Assembly (NCBI RefSeq): GCF_034048115.1
Contig: NZ_CP139145.1
Location: 372,001-436,000 of the forward strand
Direction of reading: 5' to 3'
Length of the DNA: 64,000 nt
From: Pseudarthrobacter sp. IC2-21
GTDB taxonomy: Bacteria; Actinomycetota; Actinomycetes; Actinomycetales; Micrococcaceae
Positions 16,499 through 25,484 of the stretch are shown in pieces. Position 1 is the first letter of the stretch. The number at the start of each line of letters is the position of its first letter. Under the pieces are notes generated by a model, which was given only the letters and a program-made list of their open reading frames with translations, was not told the DNA's origin and did no database searches. The position numbers were made by a program, and so were the translations under genes.

Positions 16499-19036
16499 CT
16501 AGCTTTCCGCCACCACGTCCTCGGCATCTTTATCCAGCCGCCACCCCCGCCATACCGGGTGCCGGAGCTTTCCACTGCCCGTCCACTCGCCGAACGTCAC
16601 CTCCCCCACCAGCCGGGGCGTGACCCAGCGGGCGTCGGCGGCATCCTCCCGCGGCACGTCCTCGAACGGTGGGGTCTTGCGGGCGAGCTTGTCCACTTTC
16701 TGCCGGAGCTCCGCCAGCTCCCGGGTACTGAATCCGCTGCCCACACGGCCTACGTACCGCAGTTTGCCGGCGTCGGGAATGCCCACCAGCAGCGAGCCCA
16801 CCGAACCCTGGCGGCCGCCCTTGCCCGGCCGCCAGCCGCCCACAACCACCTCCTGGGTCTGTTCGAGCTTGATCTTGATCCAGGTCCGCGTGCGCTGTCC
16901 GCTGACGTACCTGCTGTCGGTGCGCTTGGCCATCACGCCTTCGAGTCCCAGTTCCCGCGCGCTTTCGAGGATGTGCTCAATTTTTTCGTCCAGGACCGGC
17001 GACAGTTCCACGGGGCAGTCGGACGGACGGTAGAACTGCTCAAGACGTTCCCGTCGCTTGGCGAACGGGAGCCGGCGAAGGTCCTGGCCGGCGTCGGCCA
17101 GCAGGTCAAACAGCATGAGCCGGACCGGAATGGCGGCGCGTGCCTTGGCCACGTCACCGGGCCGCGTCAGTTTCATGCGGCCCTGGAGGACGCCAAAGTC
17201 CGGTTTTCCGGAAGGCCCGACGGCGAAGATCTCACCATCGGCGATGAACGGACCCTCCGGCCAGCAGGACCGTTCCGTCAGCTCCGGGTAGGTTCCGGTG
17301 ACGTCGTTCCCGTTCCGGCTGATGATGCGGACCCTCGCGTCGTCCGCAACGACCAGGGCACGTACGCCGTCCCATTTCAGCTCGAATTTCCAGTCGCTGC
17401 CCTGCAGGTCGGCAGCGGTCCCGGCTGTGGCCATCATGGGGCTGAAGTCCTCGGCGCGCAGGGGAGGAGCCGGGGTTTTGGCCGCCGGTTCCTGCTCGGC
17501 CTTCCCTCCTGACGCGGCGGCGTCCGCTGCTACCTCGTCCCCCTCCGCCGCGTCCCCGTCAGGCGCGTCCGCGTCAGGCCCATCCCCGGCATGAGTTCTT
17601 CGTGGATGAAAGGTGTGATGGTCTTTGTCCATGAGGTGGATCAGCCACTGCCCCTCAGCATCCGGTCCGCGGCCCCGGCCGGTGTGGATCAGGGCGAACT
17701 TTTTGGTCCCGCCCAGGCCGCCGCCCTCCGAACCGGTGAGCGTGGCGATCACTTCCCTGCCGTTGATCCATTTCTCCAGCTCGTAGGTGCCGTGATCCCA
17801 GATGGTGACTTGGCCGGCGCCGTACTGGCCCTTCGGGATGGTGCCTTCGAAGGTGGCATAGTCCAGGGGATGGTCCTCGGTCTGCACCGCCAAATGGTTC
17901 TTGCCGCCCGATTCGGGGACGCCTTTCGGCAGCGCCCACGAGACCAGCACCCCCTCGTGCTCGAGCCGGAAGTCGAAGTGCAGCCGGCTGGCGTGGTGCT
18001 CCTGAATCACAAACGTGTTCCCGCTTCCTGACGCCCCGGAGAAGGGCTCGGGCGTCGCATCAGGATCCCGCATTGAGCGGTAACGCTCCAGGCGCTGGTG
18101 CGCGCCGCCGTCGTGCGTTACCTGTTCGGTGCCGCCCGGGTGCCCGCCACCATGCTCGACGGCGGCGAAAGGGTCCTTGCCTTCCTTCACCCTGCGCATC
18201 ACGGCCTGGTAGTCGAGGTGGCTGACGTGGGGGGAGCTGATTTCCCGCCAGGTCCGCGGCGCGGCCACCGTGGGAGTGGGCCTGCCGCGGAGCGAGTAGG
18301 GCACGATGGTGGTTTTGGCCGCATTGTTCTGGCTCCAGTCCACCAGGACCTTCCCCGTGCGCAGGGTTTTTTTCATGTCGCTGACGACCAGATCGGGGTG
18401 GTCCGCTTCGAGGGCCCGGGCCAGTTCGCGGGCGAACGCGGAAATCTGGTCCGAGGTCTGGGAACCGTCCAGGCCGGCATAAAGATGGATGCCCTTGCTG
18501 CCGCTGGTTACGGGAACCGTCTCCAGCCCCACGTCCTGCAGGATGGGGCGGGCCAGGAGCGCCACTTCCACGCATTCGGCCAGGCCAGCGCCCTCGCCGG
18601 GGTCCAGGTCCAGCACCAGCCGGTCCGGGTTCAGCTGGTTGCCGTGCGAATCCACCTGCCATTGGGGCACATGGATTTCCAGCGAGTTGATCTGGCCAAA
18701 CCACGTGAGGGTGGCCGGGTCGTTCACCAGGGGATAGTAGATGGTCCGGTCCTTGTGCGTGATGGCGGCACGGGGGAGCCAGCCCGGGGCCGAATCCTCA
18801 AGGTTCTTCTGAAAAAACACTTCGCCCGGCTCCGCCGCAGTACCCACGCCGTTGACCCAGCGCTTGCGCGTGGCGGGCCGGTTGGCCGCAGCCGGGATCA
18901 GGACATGGGCCACCGCGGCGTAGTACGCCAGGACGTCCGCCTTGGTGGTGCCCGTCTCCGGGTAGATGATTTTGTCCAGGTTGGTGAGCGTCAGTTCCCG
19001 CCCGGCAACCCGGACACGTTCCTTAGCTCCGGCCAC
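16499..19036 (-). CDS. ligD: multifunctional NHEJ DNA ligase D (polymerase-phosphoesterase-ligase)
   Basis: An 845-residue enzyme that fills, trims and seals DNA double-strand breaks with Ku. Domain order is the mycobacterial one. The polymerase/primase domain spans about residues 10-290, with metal ligands Asp143 and Asp145 in VLDLDPG. The 3'-phosphoesterase domain spans about 335-485 (EHHASRLHFDFRLE). An acidic Ala/Asp linker (about 485-525) leads into the ATP-dependent ligase domain, whose adenylated lysine is Lys554 in ELKWDGVRA, followed by the OB-fold. All key residues appear intact. The GTG start has GGAGGTGA upstream. It is divergent from ku with a 40-base gap. Confidence 0.97.
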   Translation of the reverse strand: MAGAKERVRVAGRELTLTNLDKIIYPETGTTKADVLAYYAAVAHVLIPAAANRPATRKRWVNGVGTAAEPGEVFFQKNLEDSAPGWLPRAAITHKDRTIYYPLVNDPATLTWFGQINSLEIHVPQWQVDSHGNQLNPDRLVLDLDPGEGAGLAECVEVALLARPILQDVGLETVPVTSGSKGIHLYAGLDGSQTSDQISAFARELARALEADHPDLVVSDMKKTLRTGKVLVDWSQNNAAKTTIVPYSLRGRPTPTVAAPRTWREISSPHVSHLDYQAVMRRVKEGKDPFAAVEHGGGHPGGTEQVTHDGGAHQRLERYRSMRDPDATPEPFSGASGSGNTFVIQEHHASRLHFDFRLEHEGVLVSWALPKGVPESGGKNHLAVQTEDHPLDYATFEGTIPKGQYGAGQVTIWDHGTYELEKWINGREVIATLTGSEGGGLGGTKKFALIHTGRGRGPDAEGQWLIHLMDKDHHTFHPRRTHAGDGPDADAPDGDAAEGDEVAADAAASGGKAEQEPAAKTPAPPLRAEDFSPMMATAGTAADLQGSDWKFELKWDGVRALVVADDARVRIISRNGNDVTGTYPELTERSCWPEGPFIADGEIFAVGPSGKPDFGVLQGRMKLTRPGDVAKARAAIPVRLMLFDLLADAGQDLRRLPFAKRRERLEQFYRPSDCPVELSPVLDEKIEHILESARELGLEGVMAKRTDSRYVSGQRTRTWIKIKLEQTQEVVVGGWRPGKGGRQGSVGSLLVGIPDAGKLRYVGRVGSGFSTRELAELRQKVDKLARKTPPFEDVPREDAADARWVTPRLVGEVTFGEWTGSGKLRHPVWRGWRLDKDAEDVVAES

Positions 19037-19076
19037 GGGTCTTCACCTCCGGCCTGCGGTGATGTTCACTTGAGGG

Positions 19077-20159
19077 ATGAGAGCCATCTGGAAAGGTGCC
19101 ATCGCGTTCGGCCTGGTCAACGTGCCCGTGAAGGTCTACAGCGCTACCGAGGATCATGACATCAGTCTCCACCAGGTCCACAATGCCGACGGCGGCAGGA
19201 TCCGATACCAGCGCCGGTGTGAGGTCTGCAGCAAGATCATCGACTACTCGGACATCGAGAAGGCGTATGAGGAGGACGGCCGCACCGTGGTGCTGTCCAA
19301 GGAGGAGCTCAAGTCCATTCCGGCGGAGAACAGTCACGAGATCGAGGTTGTCCAGTTCGTGCCGTCCGAGCAGCTGGAACCCATGATGTTCGAGAAGAGC
19401 TACTACCTGGAGCCGGACTCCAAATCGCCGAAGGCCTACGTCTTGCTGCGCCGGGCCCTGGAGGACACGGACCGGGTGGCTATCGTGCAGTTCGCCCTGC
19501 GCGAGAAGACCCGCCTTGGAGCGCTGCGCATCAAGGACGAGGTGCTGGTGCTGCAGTCCCTGCTGTGGCCTGATGAAGTCCGGGAGGCCAGCTTCCCTGC
19601 CTTGGATGAGTCCGTCCGGATCTCTGCCCAGGAGCGGGAAATGTCCGCGGCGCTGGTGGAGTCCATGGCCGCTGACTTCGAACCGGACCAGTTCACCGAT
19701 GACTATCAGGTGCAGCTCCGGAAGCTCATCGAGGCCAAGCTGGAGAAGGGCGATGCGCTCAATACCGACGAAACCTTCGGTGCGGAAGCGGGCGAAGGCG
19801 GCAAGGGCGAGGTCATCGACCTGATGGAGGCGCTGAAGCGCAGCCTCGACCGGAAGCGTGGCGGTGCGTCCGCCGCGGCATCCGGGTCTGATGGGTCCGA
19901 GTCTGATGAGTCGGGGGCGGACGACGCCGATACTGAAGAAAGTGCCGAAGGTTCCGCCGCGAAGGCTCCCGCCAGGCGCACCGCAAAGTCCGCCGGGGCC
20001 AAGACTGGCGCGGCCGCCAAGGCTCCTGCCGCCAAATCCACCACCGCCAAATCCACCACCGCGAAGTCGACCGGCGCCGCTAAGCCGGCAGCGGCGAAGT
20101 CCACGGCTTCGAAACCTGCGGCGAAGACGGCCGCAACGCGGTCCAGAAAGGGTGCCTGA
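19077..20159 (+). CDS. ku: bacterial Ku, DNA end-binding protein
   Basis: A 360-residue homodimeric ring protein that binds DNA ends and recruits LigD for non-homologous end joining. The core (residues about 1-255) starts with RAIWKGAIAFGLVNVPVKVY and contains the canonical C-x2-C-type RRCEVCSKIIDYSD segment. After it comes an acidic stretch (SDGSESDESGADDADTEES) and then a long Lys/Ala/Pro/Thr-rich tail resembling histone H1. Lys-rich Ku tails are known to help DNA binding and threading in other actinobacteria, and this one is long, about 70 residues. The gene is divergent from ligD. Confidence 0.97.
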   Translation: MRAIWKGAIAFGLVNVPVKVYSATEDHDISLHQVHNADGGRIRYQRRCEVCSKIIDYSDIEKAYEEDGRTVVLSKEELKSIPAENSHEIEVVQFVPSEQLEPMMFEKSYYLEPDSKSPKAYVLLRRALEDTDRVAIVQFALREKTRLGALRIKDEVLVLQSLLWPDEVREASFPALDESVRISAQEREMSAALVESMAADFEPDQFTDDYQVQLRKLIEAKLEKGDALNTDETFGAEAGEGGKGEVIDLMEALKRSLDRKRGGASAAASGSDGSESDESGADDADTEESAEGSAAKAPARRTAKSAGAKTGAAAKAPAAKSTTAKSTTAKSTGAAKPAAAKSTASKPAAKTAATRSRKGA

Positions 20160-20225
20160 GGCGCTTTCCGGACGGGCATTCGGTAACAGCGCGGGCTGGA
20201 CGGTGGCAGGTACGATGGCCGCCGC

Positions 20226-20318
20226 CTAGGATTTCCGCAGGGTGGGGATGAGTTCGCGCTTCTTCTTGGCCGAGTAGCCGGGAAGTCCAATTGCATTGGC
20301 GTCGGCTTTGAGCGGCAT
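20226..20318 (-). CDS. putative 30-residue peptide with strong ribosome site
   Basis: An ATG at 20318 is preceded by AAGGAGGATGAC, a near-perfect Shine-Dalgarno sequence. The frame encodes MPLKADANAIGLPGYSAKKK followed by a short basic end and TAG. I recognise no family. The peptide is basic and not hydrophobic. It is convergent with ku and divergent from the methyltransferase. Support is the ribosome site alone, so coding status is uncertain. Confidence 0.5.
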   Translation of the reverse strand: MPLKADANAIGLPGYSAKKKRELIPTLRKS

Positions 20319-20595
20319 GTCATCCTCCTTCAAAAGTTGCGGGAGGCCGGAAGGCTTGGCCGCCCGGTTCAGCCGCAGGGGAGCGGGCCGTGGGAGCCTT
20401 GAACCTGTAGCCGTTTACCCCTCTGCTGGTGAGGTTTCCACGCTAATTCCGGCGGCGGGCAAAAACAAGGAAGCGCTAAGTTTGCTTGCTTTCGCGATGT
20501 GCTGCCTCCACAATGGGTCGCATCGCAGCCTCCACTGTGCCAACAGCGTGCTGTCACTCACAACCTGTCAAGGGAGACGGAGAGGGGCACCGAAA

Positions 20596-21444
20596 ATGAC
20601 TGACAAAACGGCCGTGGACGAAGCCGACCGGGAACTGAAGCAAAAGCATCGCGCCATGTGGGCCTCCGGGGATTACCCCGCCCTGGCCAGCGAGCTCGTC
20701 AACGATCTTGGGGCTATCCTGGTTGAGGCCGCCGGCATCAGACCCAAACAACGAGTACTCGATGTCGCTGCCGGCGCCGGCAACGCGGCCATTCCCGCAG
20801 CCATGATGGGGGCAACGGTCATTGCCAGCGATCTGACCCCGGAACTGTTCGAGGCCGGGAGGCACCAGGCAGCCGATCGTGGCGTTGAGCTGGAATGGGT
20901 GGAAGCGGACGCGGAGGCCCTGCCGTTCCCGGACAACGAATTCGACGTCGTCACGTCCTGCCTGGGCGTGATGTTTGCGCCGCACCACCAGGCGGGCGCC
21001 GATGAAATTGTTCGCGTTTGCAAACCCGGCGGCACCATCGGCCTGCTCCATTGGACGCCCGAAGGTTTCATCGGCAAGATGTTCGCAGCGATGAAGCCCT
21101 TCGCGCCGCCGCCTCAGCCCGGGGCGCAGCCGCCACCGCTGTGGGGCAGCGAAGACCATGTGCGGGAGCTCTTTGGCGATCGGATCACGGACATCCACGC
21201 CGAGAAGCGGACCCTTACCGTTCACAGCTTCCACCAACCGGGGGATTTCCTGCGGTACTTCAAGTCCCACTACGGCCCCACCATCGCGGTCTACAAATTC
21301 CTCGGCGAGGACCAGGAGAAATCCCAAGCCCTGGACGCGGCCCTCACGGAGCTTGCCGATTCGTTCGGCGATGCCCACGGCGACGCCGCATGGCAGATGG
21401 AATGGGAATACCTGCTGCTCACCGCCAAAAAGGCCCGGGCATGA
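20596..21444 (+). CDS. class I SAM-dependent methyltransferase (UbiE/COQ5-like)
   Basis: A 282-residue cytosolic methyltransferase. Motif I is VLDVAAGAGNAAIPAAMMG (residues about 52-70), with later motifs VEADAEALPFPDNEFDVVTS and PGGTIGLLHW, as in methyltransferase type 11 proteins. The substrate is unknown. The ATG at 20596 follows GAGAGGGG. It overlaps the next gene by four bases (ATGA), which encodes an SRPBCC protein; the pair probably forms one transcript. The region 20319-20595 upstream contains no other gene and should hold its promoter. Confidence 0.88.
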   Translation: MTDKTAVDEADRELKQKHRAMWASGDYPALASELVNDLGAILVEAAGIRPKQRVLDVAAGAGNAAIPAAMMGATVIASDLTPELFEAGRHQAADRGVELEWVEADAEALPFPDNEFDVVTSCLGVMFAPHHQAGADEIVRVCKPGGTIGLLHWTPEGFIGKMFAAMKPFAPPPQPGAQPPPLWGSEDHVRELFGDRITDIHAEKRTLTVHSFHQPGDFLRYFKSHYGPTIAVYKFLGEDQEKSQALDAALTELADSFGDAHGDAAWQMEWEYLLLTAKKARA

Positions 21445-21869
21445 CGGGGCACGTGGCCACGGCCGCCATTACCATCGACGCGCCTGCCAGCCGCGTCTGG
21501 GACGTCATGACGGACCCGGCGGCCGTGAAGGAGTTCATGTTCGGGGCCCGGCTGGTCACCGACTGGACCGTTGGCGGGCCCATCCTGTGGCGCGGCGAGT
21601 GGGAAGGGAAGCCGTACGAAGACAAGGGAACCATTCTGGAGATAAAGCCAGGCAGGAAGCTGGTCCACACGCATTTCAGCGCGCTCAGCGGGGGTGAGGA
21701 CCAACCGGAAAACTACCACACCCTGACCTGGACCCTTGATGAGAAGGATGGGAGAACCAGGCTCACGCTCGCCCAGGACAACAACCCCAGCGAAGAGGCG
21801 GCCGAGCACTCCAAAGGCATGTGGGACATGCTCGTTGCGGACGTCAAGAAGATCGCCGAGCGCCCCTGA
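21441..21869 (+). CDS. SRPBCC (START/AHSA1-like) domain protein
   Basis: A 142-residue protein with the helix-grip fold, which encloses a hydrophobic ligand cavity. The N-terminal AAITIDAPASRVWDVMTDPA and the later LTWTLDEKDGRTRLTLAQDNN are typical of AHSA1/polyketide-cyclase-like proteins. The ATG overlaps the methyltransferase stop (ATGA), so the two are translationally coupled. The ligand or reaction is unknown. Two large inverted repeats follow it. Confidence 0.85.
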   Translation: MTGHVATAAITIDAPASRVWDVMTDPAAVKEFMFGARLVTDWTVGGPILWRGEWEGKPYEDKGTILEIKPGRKLVHTHFSALSGGEDQPENYHTLTWTLDEKDGRTRLTLAQDNNPSEEAAEHSKGMWDMLVADVKKIAERP

Positions 21870-21878
21870 CCCAACTAG

Positions 21879-21926
21879 GTAGCGCTATGTGTCGTTTTGG
21901 ACGCCCAAAACGACACATAGCGCTAC
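21879..21926. repeat. perfect 22-bp inverted repeat
   Basis: Arms 21879-21900 and 21905-21926 are exact complements around a 4-base loop, starting nine bases after the SRPBCC stop codon. No T tract follows. It may terminate transcription or be a palindromic genomic element. Confidence 0.8.
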
Positions 21927-21947
21927 TCACTTGGGCGGGCGGGGATT

Positions 21948-22013
21948 AAAGCGGGCGGCCGCCGTCGTAGTCTCCCCGCGCAGGAGAGAAGTACGACGGC
22001 GGCCGCCCGGCTT
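21948..22013. terminator. bidirectional terminator between SRPBCC gene and ptsH
   Basis: Perfect 17-bp arms (21953-21969 and 21992-22008) around a 22-base loop are flanked by AAAGC on the left and GGCTTT on the right, extending the stem. It lies 24 bases past the end of ptsH and suits termination from both directions. Confidence 0.7.
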
Positions 22014-22036
22014 TGGTGCCTCAGCGGGGGTAGCCG

Positions 22037-22315
22037 CTACGCGGCGTCGTGATCCGTTTCCAGGATCTGGACCAGACGCTCCAGGGCATCGTCCGCGCCG
22101 GTGCCTTCAGCGCGGAGCACCACAACGTCGCCGTGGGATGCACCCAGGCTCATCAGGGACAGGATGCTGGCCGCGTCCATGGCCTCATCGGCCGGCTCGC
22201 CTTCGCGGGCAATGGTGATGTCCAGGTCGAACTCGCCGGCTGCTTCGGCAAAGATAGCGGCAGGGCGGGCGTGCAGGCCCACGCGGCTGGCGACGGTTGC
22301 GGTACGTTCTGGCAT
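22037..22315 (-). CDS. ptsH: PTS phosphocarrier protein HPr
   Basis: A 92-residue cytosolic phosphocarrier that passes phosphate from Enzyme I to Enzyme IIA. The phosphorylated residue is His15 in VGLHARPA; the Ser-46-like region reads ASILSLMSLGASHGD. The start at 22315 has AAAAGGAG upstream; a longer in-frame start at 22333 is less likely. It lies 68 bases downstream of fruA on the same strand and is probably the last gene of the fructose operon. No gene for Enzyme I is in the window. Confidence 0.95.
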   Translation of the reverse strand: MPERTATVASRVGLHARPAAIFAEAAGEFDLDITIAREGEPADEAMDAASILSLMSLGASHGDVVVLRAEGTGADDALERLVQILETDHDAA

Positions 22316-22383
22316 TGTTGCTCCTTTTATCATTCGGCGCCTGTTCGTTCAGCGCCCGGAAAATCGTTGGTGGTACGGCCGGG

Positions 22384-24462
22384 TCAGACAGTTGCGGGAA
22401 CGGTCTCCACGCTAGCAGTCGGCTCCGGCTGGCGGACGGCCCAGCGCTTGAGGGCGATGACCGCCAGCGCACTGACAATGGTTCCGGCCACGATGGAGAT
22501 GACGAACATCGCCAGGTTGCCGATGGCGAAGAACACGAAGATTCCGCCGTGGGGGGCCTGTGAGGTGACGCCGGTGGCCATGCACAGGGCTCCCGTAAGG
22601 GCGCCGCCCACCATGCTGGCGGGGATGACCCGCAGGGGATCGGCGGCGGCGAACGGGATGGCGCCTTCGGAGATGAAGGAGGCACCCAGCAGCCAGGCTG
22701 CCTTGCCGTTTTCGCGCTCGGCGAGGCTGAAGAGCTTCTTGTCCAGCGTGGTGGCCAGGGCCATTGCCAGCGGCGGCACCATGCCGGCAGCCATCACGGT
22801 TGCCATGATCTGCCACGGGGCCTGGTTGGTGGCACTTCCGGCGCTCAGGCCGGCAACAGCGAACGCGTAGGCCACCTTGTTGACCGGGCCGCCGAGGTCG
22901 AAGCACATCATGAGTCCAAGGATGATGCCGAGGACCACAGCGGAGACGCCGGTCATGCCGGTGAGCCAGGAGTTCAGGGCGGTGGTGATGCCGGCAATGG
23001 GGCCGCCGAGGACCAGGAACATCAGGCCGGAGGCAAAGATGGAGGCCAGGAGCGGGATGATCACCACGGGCATCAGGCCGCGCAGCCAGCGGGGCACCTG
23101 CCAGGTTCCGATCAGGTGGGCCATGTAGCCGGCCAGCAGGCCGCCGACGATGCCGCCGAGGAAGCCGGCACCCATGAACCCGGATACCGCACCGGCGACG
23201 AAACCTGGTGCAATGCCGGGCCGGTCGGCGATGGCGTAGGCGATGTAGCCTGCCAAGGCGGGGACCAGGAAGCCCATGGACAGGGCGCCGATCTTGAACA
23301 GGACGGCGCCGAGGTAGATCGCCAGGCCGCCTTCGGGGAGGTTGCCGAAGTTGTTCGCCACCACCACCTTGTCCGCGACGCTGGTGATGTTATAGCCGCC
23401 GAGCAGGAAGCCCAGAGCGATCAGGAGGCCGCCACCGGCCACAAACGGGATCATGTAGCTGACACCGGTGAGCAGTGCACGCTTCAGCTTCTGGCCGATG
23501 TGCTCGCCCTTTTCGGCTTCGGCCTGCTGGGCCTGCTCCTCCGCACCGAAGTGCGGCACCCGGCGGGCGTGCGGATCGGTTGCAGCGGCAAGCGCTTCCC
23601 GGACCATTTTGGCGGGCTCGTCGATGCCGCGCTTGACCGGGGCGTTGATGACGGGCTTGCCGGCAAAGCGCTCCTTGCCGCGAACGTCCACGTCCACTGC
23701 GAAGATCACGGCGTCCGCAGCGGCAATGACGGCGGGGTCCAGCGGCTTGGCGCCGGAGGAGCCCTGGGTTTCCACCTGCAGGTCCACGCCCATTTCCTGG
23801 GCTGCGGCTACCAGTGAGTCGGCGGCCATGTAGGTGTGGGCGATGCCCGTGGGGCATGCCGTGACGGCTACCAGGCGCCTGGGCCCTGATGCGGCGCTGT
23901 CGGCTGAGCCGGTCGAAGCCGCCGCAGCACCCGCGGCGGAGGCGCCGGAAGCAGTACCCGCAGCGGCAGGTACGGCCTCAGCGGGTGCCGTGGCCGCGTG
24001 GGCGGCCGGCTTGTCTGCCAGTGCGCCGTCCACGAGTTCCACAATTTCCGCCTCCGAGGAAGCGTTGCGGAGGGCAGCGGTGAAGTCCTTCTTGATCAGA
24101 GACCGGGCCAGCTTGGACAGCAGCTTAAGATGCTCCTGGTCCGCTCCGTCCGGGGCGGCGATGAAGAAGATCAGGTCGGCGGGGCCGTCCTTGGCGCCGA
24201 AGTCCACTTTGGGGTTCAGCCGGGCCATCGCAAGGGTGGGCTCCACGACGGCTGCCGAGCGGCAGTGCGGGATGGCAATGCCGCCGGGAATGCCGGTGGC
24301 GGTCTTCTGCTCACGGGCGAAGGCGTCGGCAAAGAGGCCTTCAACTTCTGATGCGCGGCCGGTGGCAGCAACTTTGCTGGCCAGGTGCCGGATCACATCC
24401 TCGGGCGAGGTGCCCAGGTTCTGGTCGAGCTCGACCAGTTCGGTGGTGATGAGCTGAGTCAC
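22384..24462 (-). CDS. fruA: PTS fructose transporter subunit IIABC
   Basis: A 692-residue fused permease that imports fructose as fructose 1-phosphate. The IIA domain (residues about 1-150) has phosphorylated His68 in IPHCRS. An Ala-rich linker follows. The IIB domain (about 195-295) has phosphorylated Cys203 in VTACPTGIAHTYMAAD. The IIC domain (about 330-690) has eight or so membrane helices. The GTG at 24462 is supported by AAAGGA and begins two bases after fruK ends. The Ala/Gly/Ser linker between IIA and IIB is low-complexity but in frame. Confidence 0.95.
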   Translation of the reverse strand: MTQLITTELVELDQNLGTSPEDVIRHLASKVAATGRASEVEGLFADAFAREQKTATGIPGGIAIPHCRSAAVVEPTLAMARLNPKVDFGAKDGPADLIFFIAAPDGADQEHLKLLSKLARSLIKKDFTAALRNASSEAEIVELVDGALADKPAAHAATAPAEAVPAAAGTASGASAAGAAAASTGSADSAASGPRRLVAVTACPTGIAHTYMAADSLVAAAQEMGVDLQVETQGSSGAKPLDPAVIAAADAVIFAVDVDVRGKERFAGKPVINAPVKRGIDEPAKMVREALAAATDPHARRVPHFGAEEQAQQAEAEKGEHIGQKLKRALLTGVSYMIPFVAGGGLLIALGFLLGGYNITSVADKVVVANNFGNLPEGGLAIYLGAVLFKIGALSMGFLVPALAGYIAYAIADRPGIAPGFVAGAVSGFMGAGFLGGIVGGLLAGYMAHLIGTWQVPRWLRGLMPVVIIPLLASIFASGLMFLVLGGPIAGITTALNSWLTGMTGVSAVVLGIILGLMMCFDLGGPVNKVAYAFAVAGLSAGSATNQAPWQIMATVMAAGMVPPLAMALATTLDKKLFSLAERENGKAAWLLGASFISEGAIPFAAADPLRVIPASMVGGALTGALCMATGVTSQAPHGGIFVFFAIGNLAMFVISIVAGTIVSALAVIALKRWAVRQPEPTASVETVPATV

Positions 24463-24464
24463 TG

Positions 24465-25484
24465 TCAATCCTTTCGAAGGGCCGTGATGGTTACGGCATC
24501 CGGGGTGGTTTGGTGGACTGCCGGGACTGTGGAGCCCGGCAGGGAGGCGGCGGCGGCACCATGGGCCACCGCCTGACGGAGGCAATCGGCCGGGGCGGCG
24601 CCCAGGCCGTGGGCGAGCAGATAGCCAGCCAGCGATGAATCGCCCGCGCCGACAGTACTGACCGCGGCGACCGGCGGATGCGTGGCCAGCCACGCGCCGT
24701 CGGCCGTTACCAGCACAGCTCCCTTGGATCCGAGAGTTGCCAGTACAGCACCCACACCGGAACGCACGACGGCGGCGGCGGCCGCTGCGGCGGCCTCCGG
24801 GTCCGCTTCAAGTTCCTCTGCGGTGAACGCCGTGGCGTAGCCGGCTGCTGCAGCCAGTTCCGCCAGTTCCTCGGCGTTGGGTTTTAACAGGTCCGGTTTC
24901 CCGGAGATCGTGTCCCCCGAAGCGTCAGCGACGGCGGCGGCGAGCGGAGCGCCGGAGGAGTCGACGGCGATCAGCGGCGCGCCGCCGCCGTCGGCCGCCG
25001 GACCGGGGCCGGCGGCACCCTGACGCAGCCGCCGGGCCGCCGTGGCGTAAAAGTCTGCCGGGAAACCGGGGGGCAGGGAGCCGGCCAGGATGACCCAGCT
25101 GGCACCGCGGGCGCGCTCCAGCAGCAGGCCGATCAGGGCTTCCTGCTCGTCCGCGCTGAGCACGGGCCCGGGTTCGTTGATCTTGGTGGTCACGCCGCCG
25201 GGCTCGGTGAGGGCAACGTTCGTGCGCAGCGGCTCGTCGATGCCCAGGGCCGCAAACGGCACCTTGTCGTGGCGAAGCCCCGCGAGGACGGGATCACTGT
25301 CCGCGCCCGGGAGGACCGCGAGGGTCTCCACCCCGGAGGCGCACAACGCCCGCGAGACGTTGACGCCCTTGCCGCCCGATTCCTGGCTGACCGAAACCGC
25401 GCGCTGGACTTCGCCGCGTTCCAGAGGGCCGGGGAGGGCCACGGTGCGGTCCAGGCTGGGGTTGGCCGTGAAGGTGACAATCAT
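24465..25484 (-). CDS. fruK: 1-phosphofructokinase
   Basis: A 339-residue PfkB-family kinase that converts fructose 1-phosphate to fructose 1,6-bisphosphate. The N-terminal MIVTFTANPSLDRTVALPG, the GGKGVNVSRALCASG motif and the catalytic GAGDSSLAGY near residue 280 identify it. Length is a little above the usual 310, owing to an Ala/Gly-rich insertion near residues 150-165. The ATG overlaps the regulator stop codon (ATGA), and the stop is two bases from fruA, so the operon is tightly coupled. Confidence 0.95.
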   Translation of the reverse strand: MIVTFTANPSLDRTVALPGPLERGEVQRAVSVSQESGGKGVNVSRALCASGVETLAVLPGADSDPVLAGLRHDKVPFAALGIDEPLRTNVALTEPGGVTTKINEPGPVLSADEQEALIGLLLERARGASWVILAGSLPPGFPADFYATAARRLRQGAAGPGPAADGGGAPLIAVDSSGAPLAAAVADASGDTISGKPDLLKPNAEELAELAAAAGYATAFTAEELEADPEAAAAAAAAVVRSGVGAVLATLGSKGAVLVTADGAWLATHPPVAAVSTVGAGDSSLAGYLLAHGLGAAPADCLRQAVAHGAAAASLPGSTVPAVHQTTPDAVTITALRKD

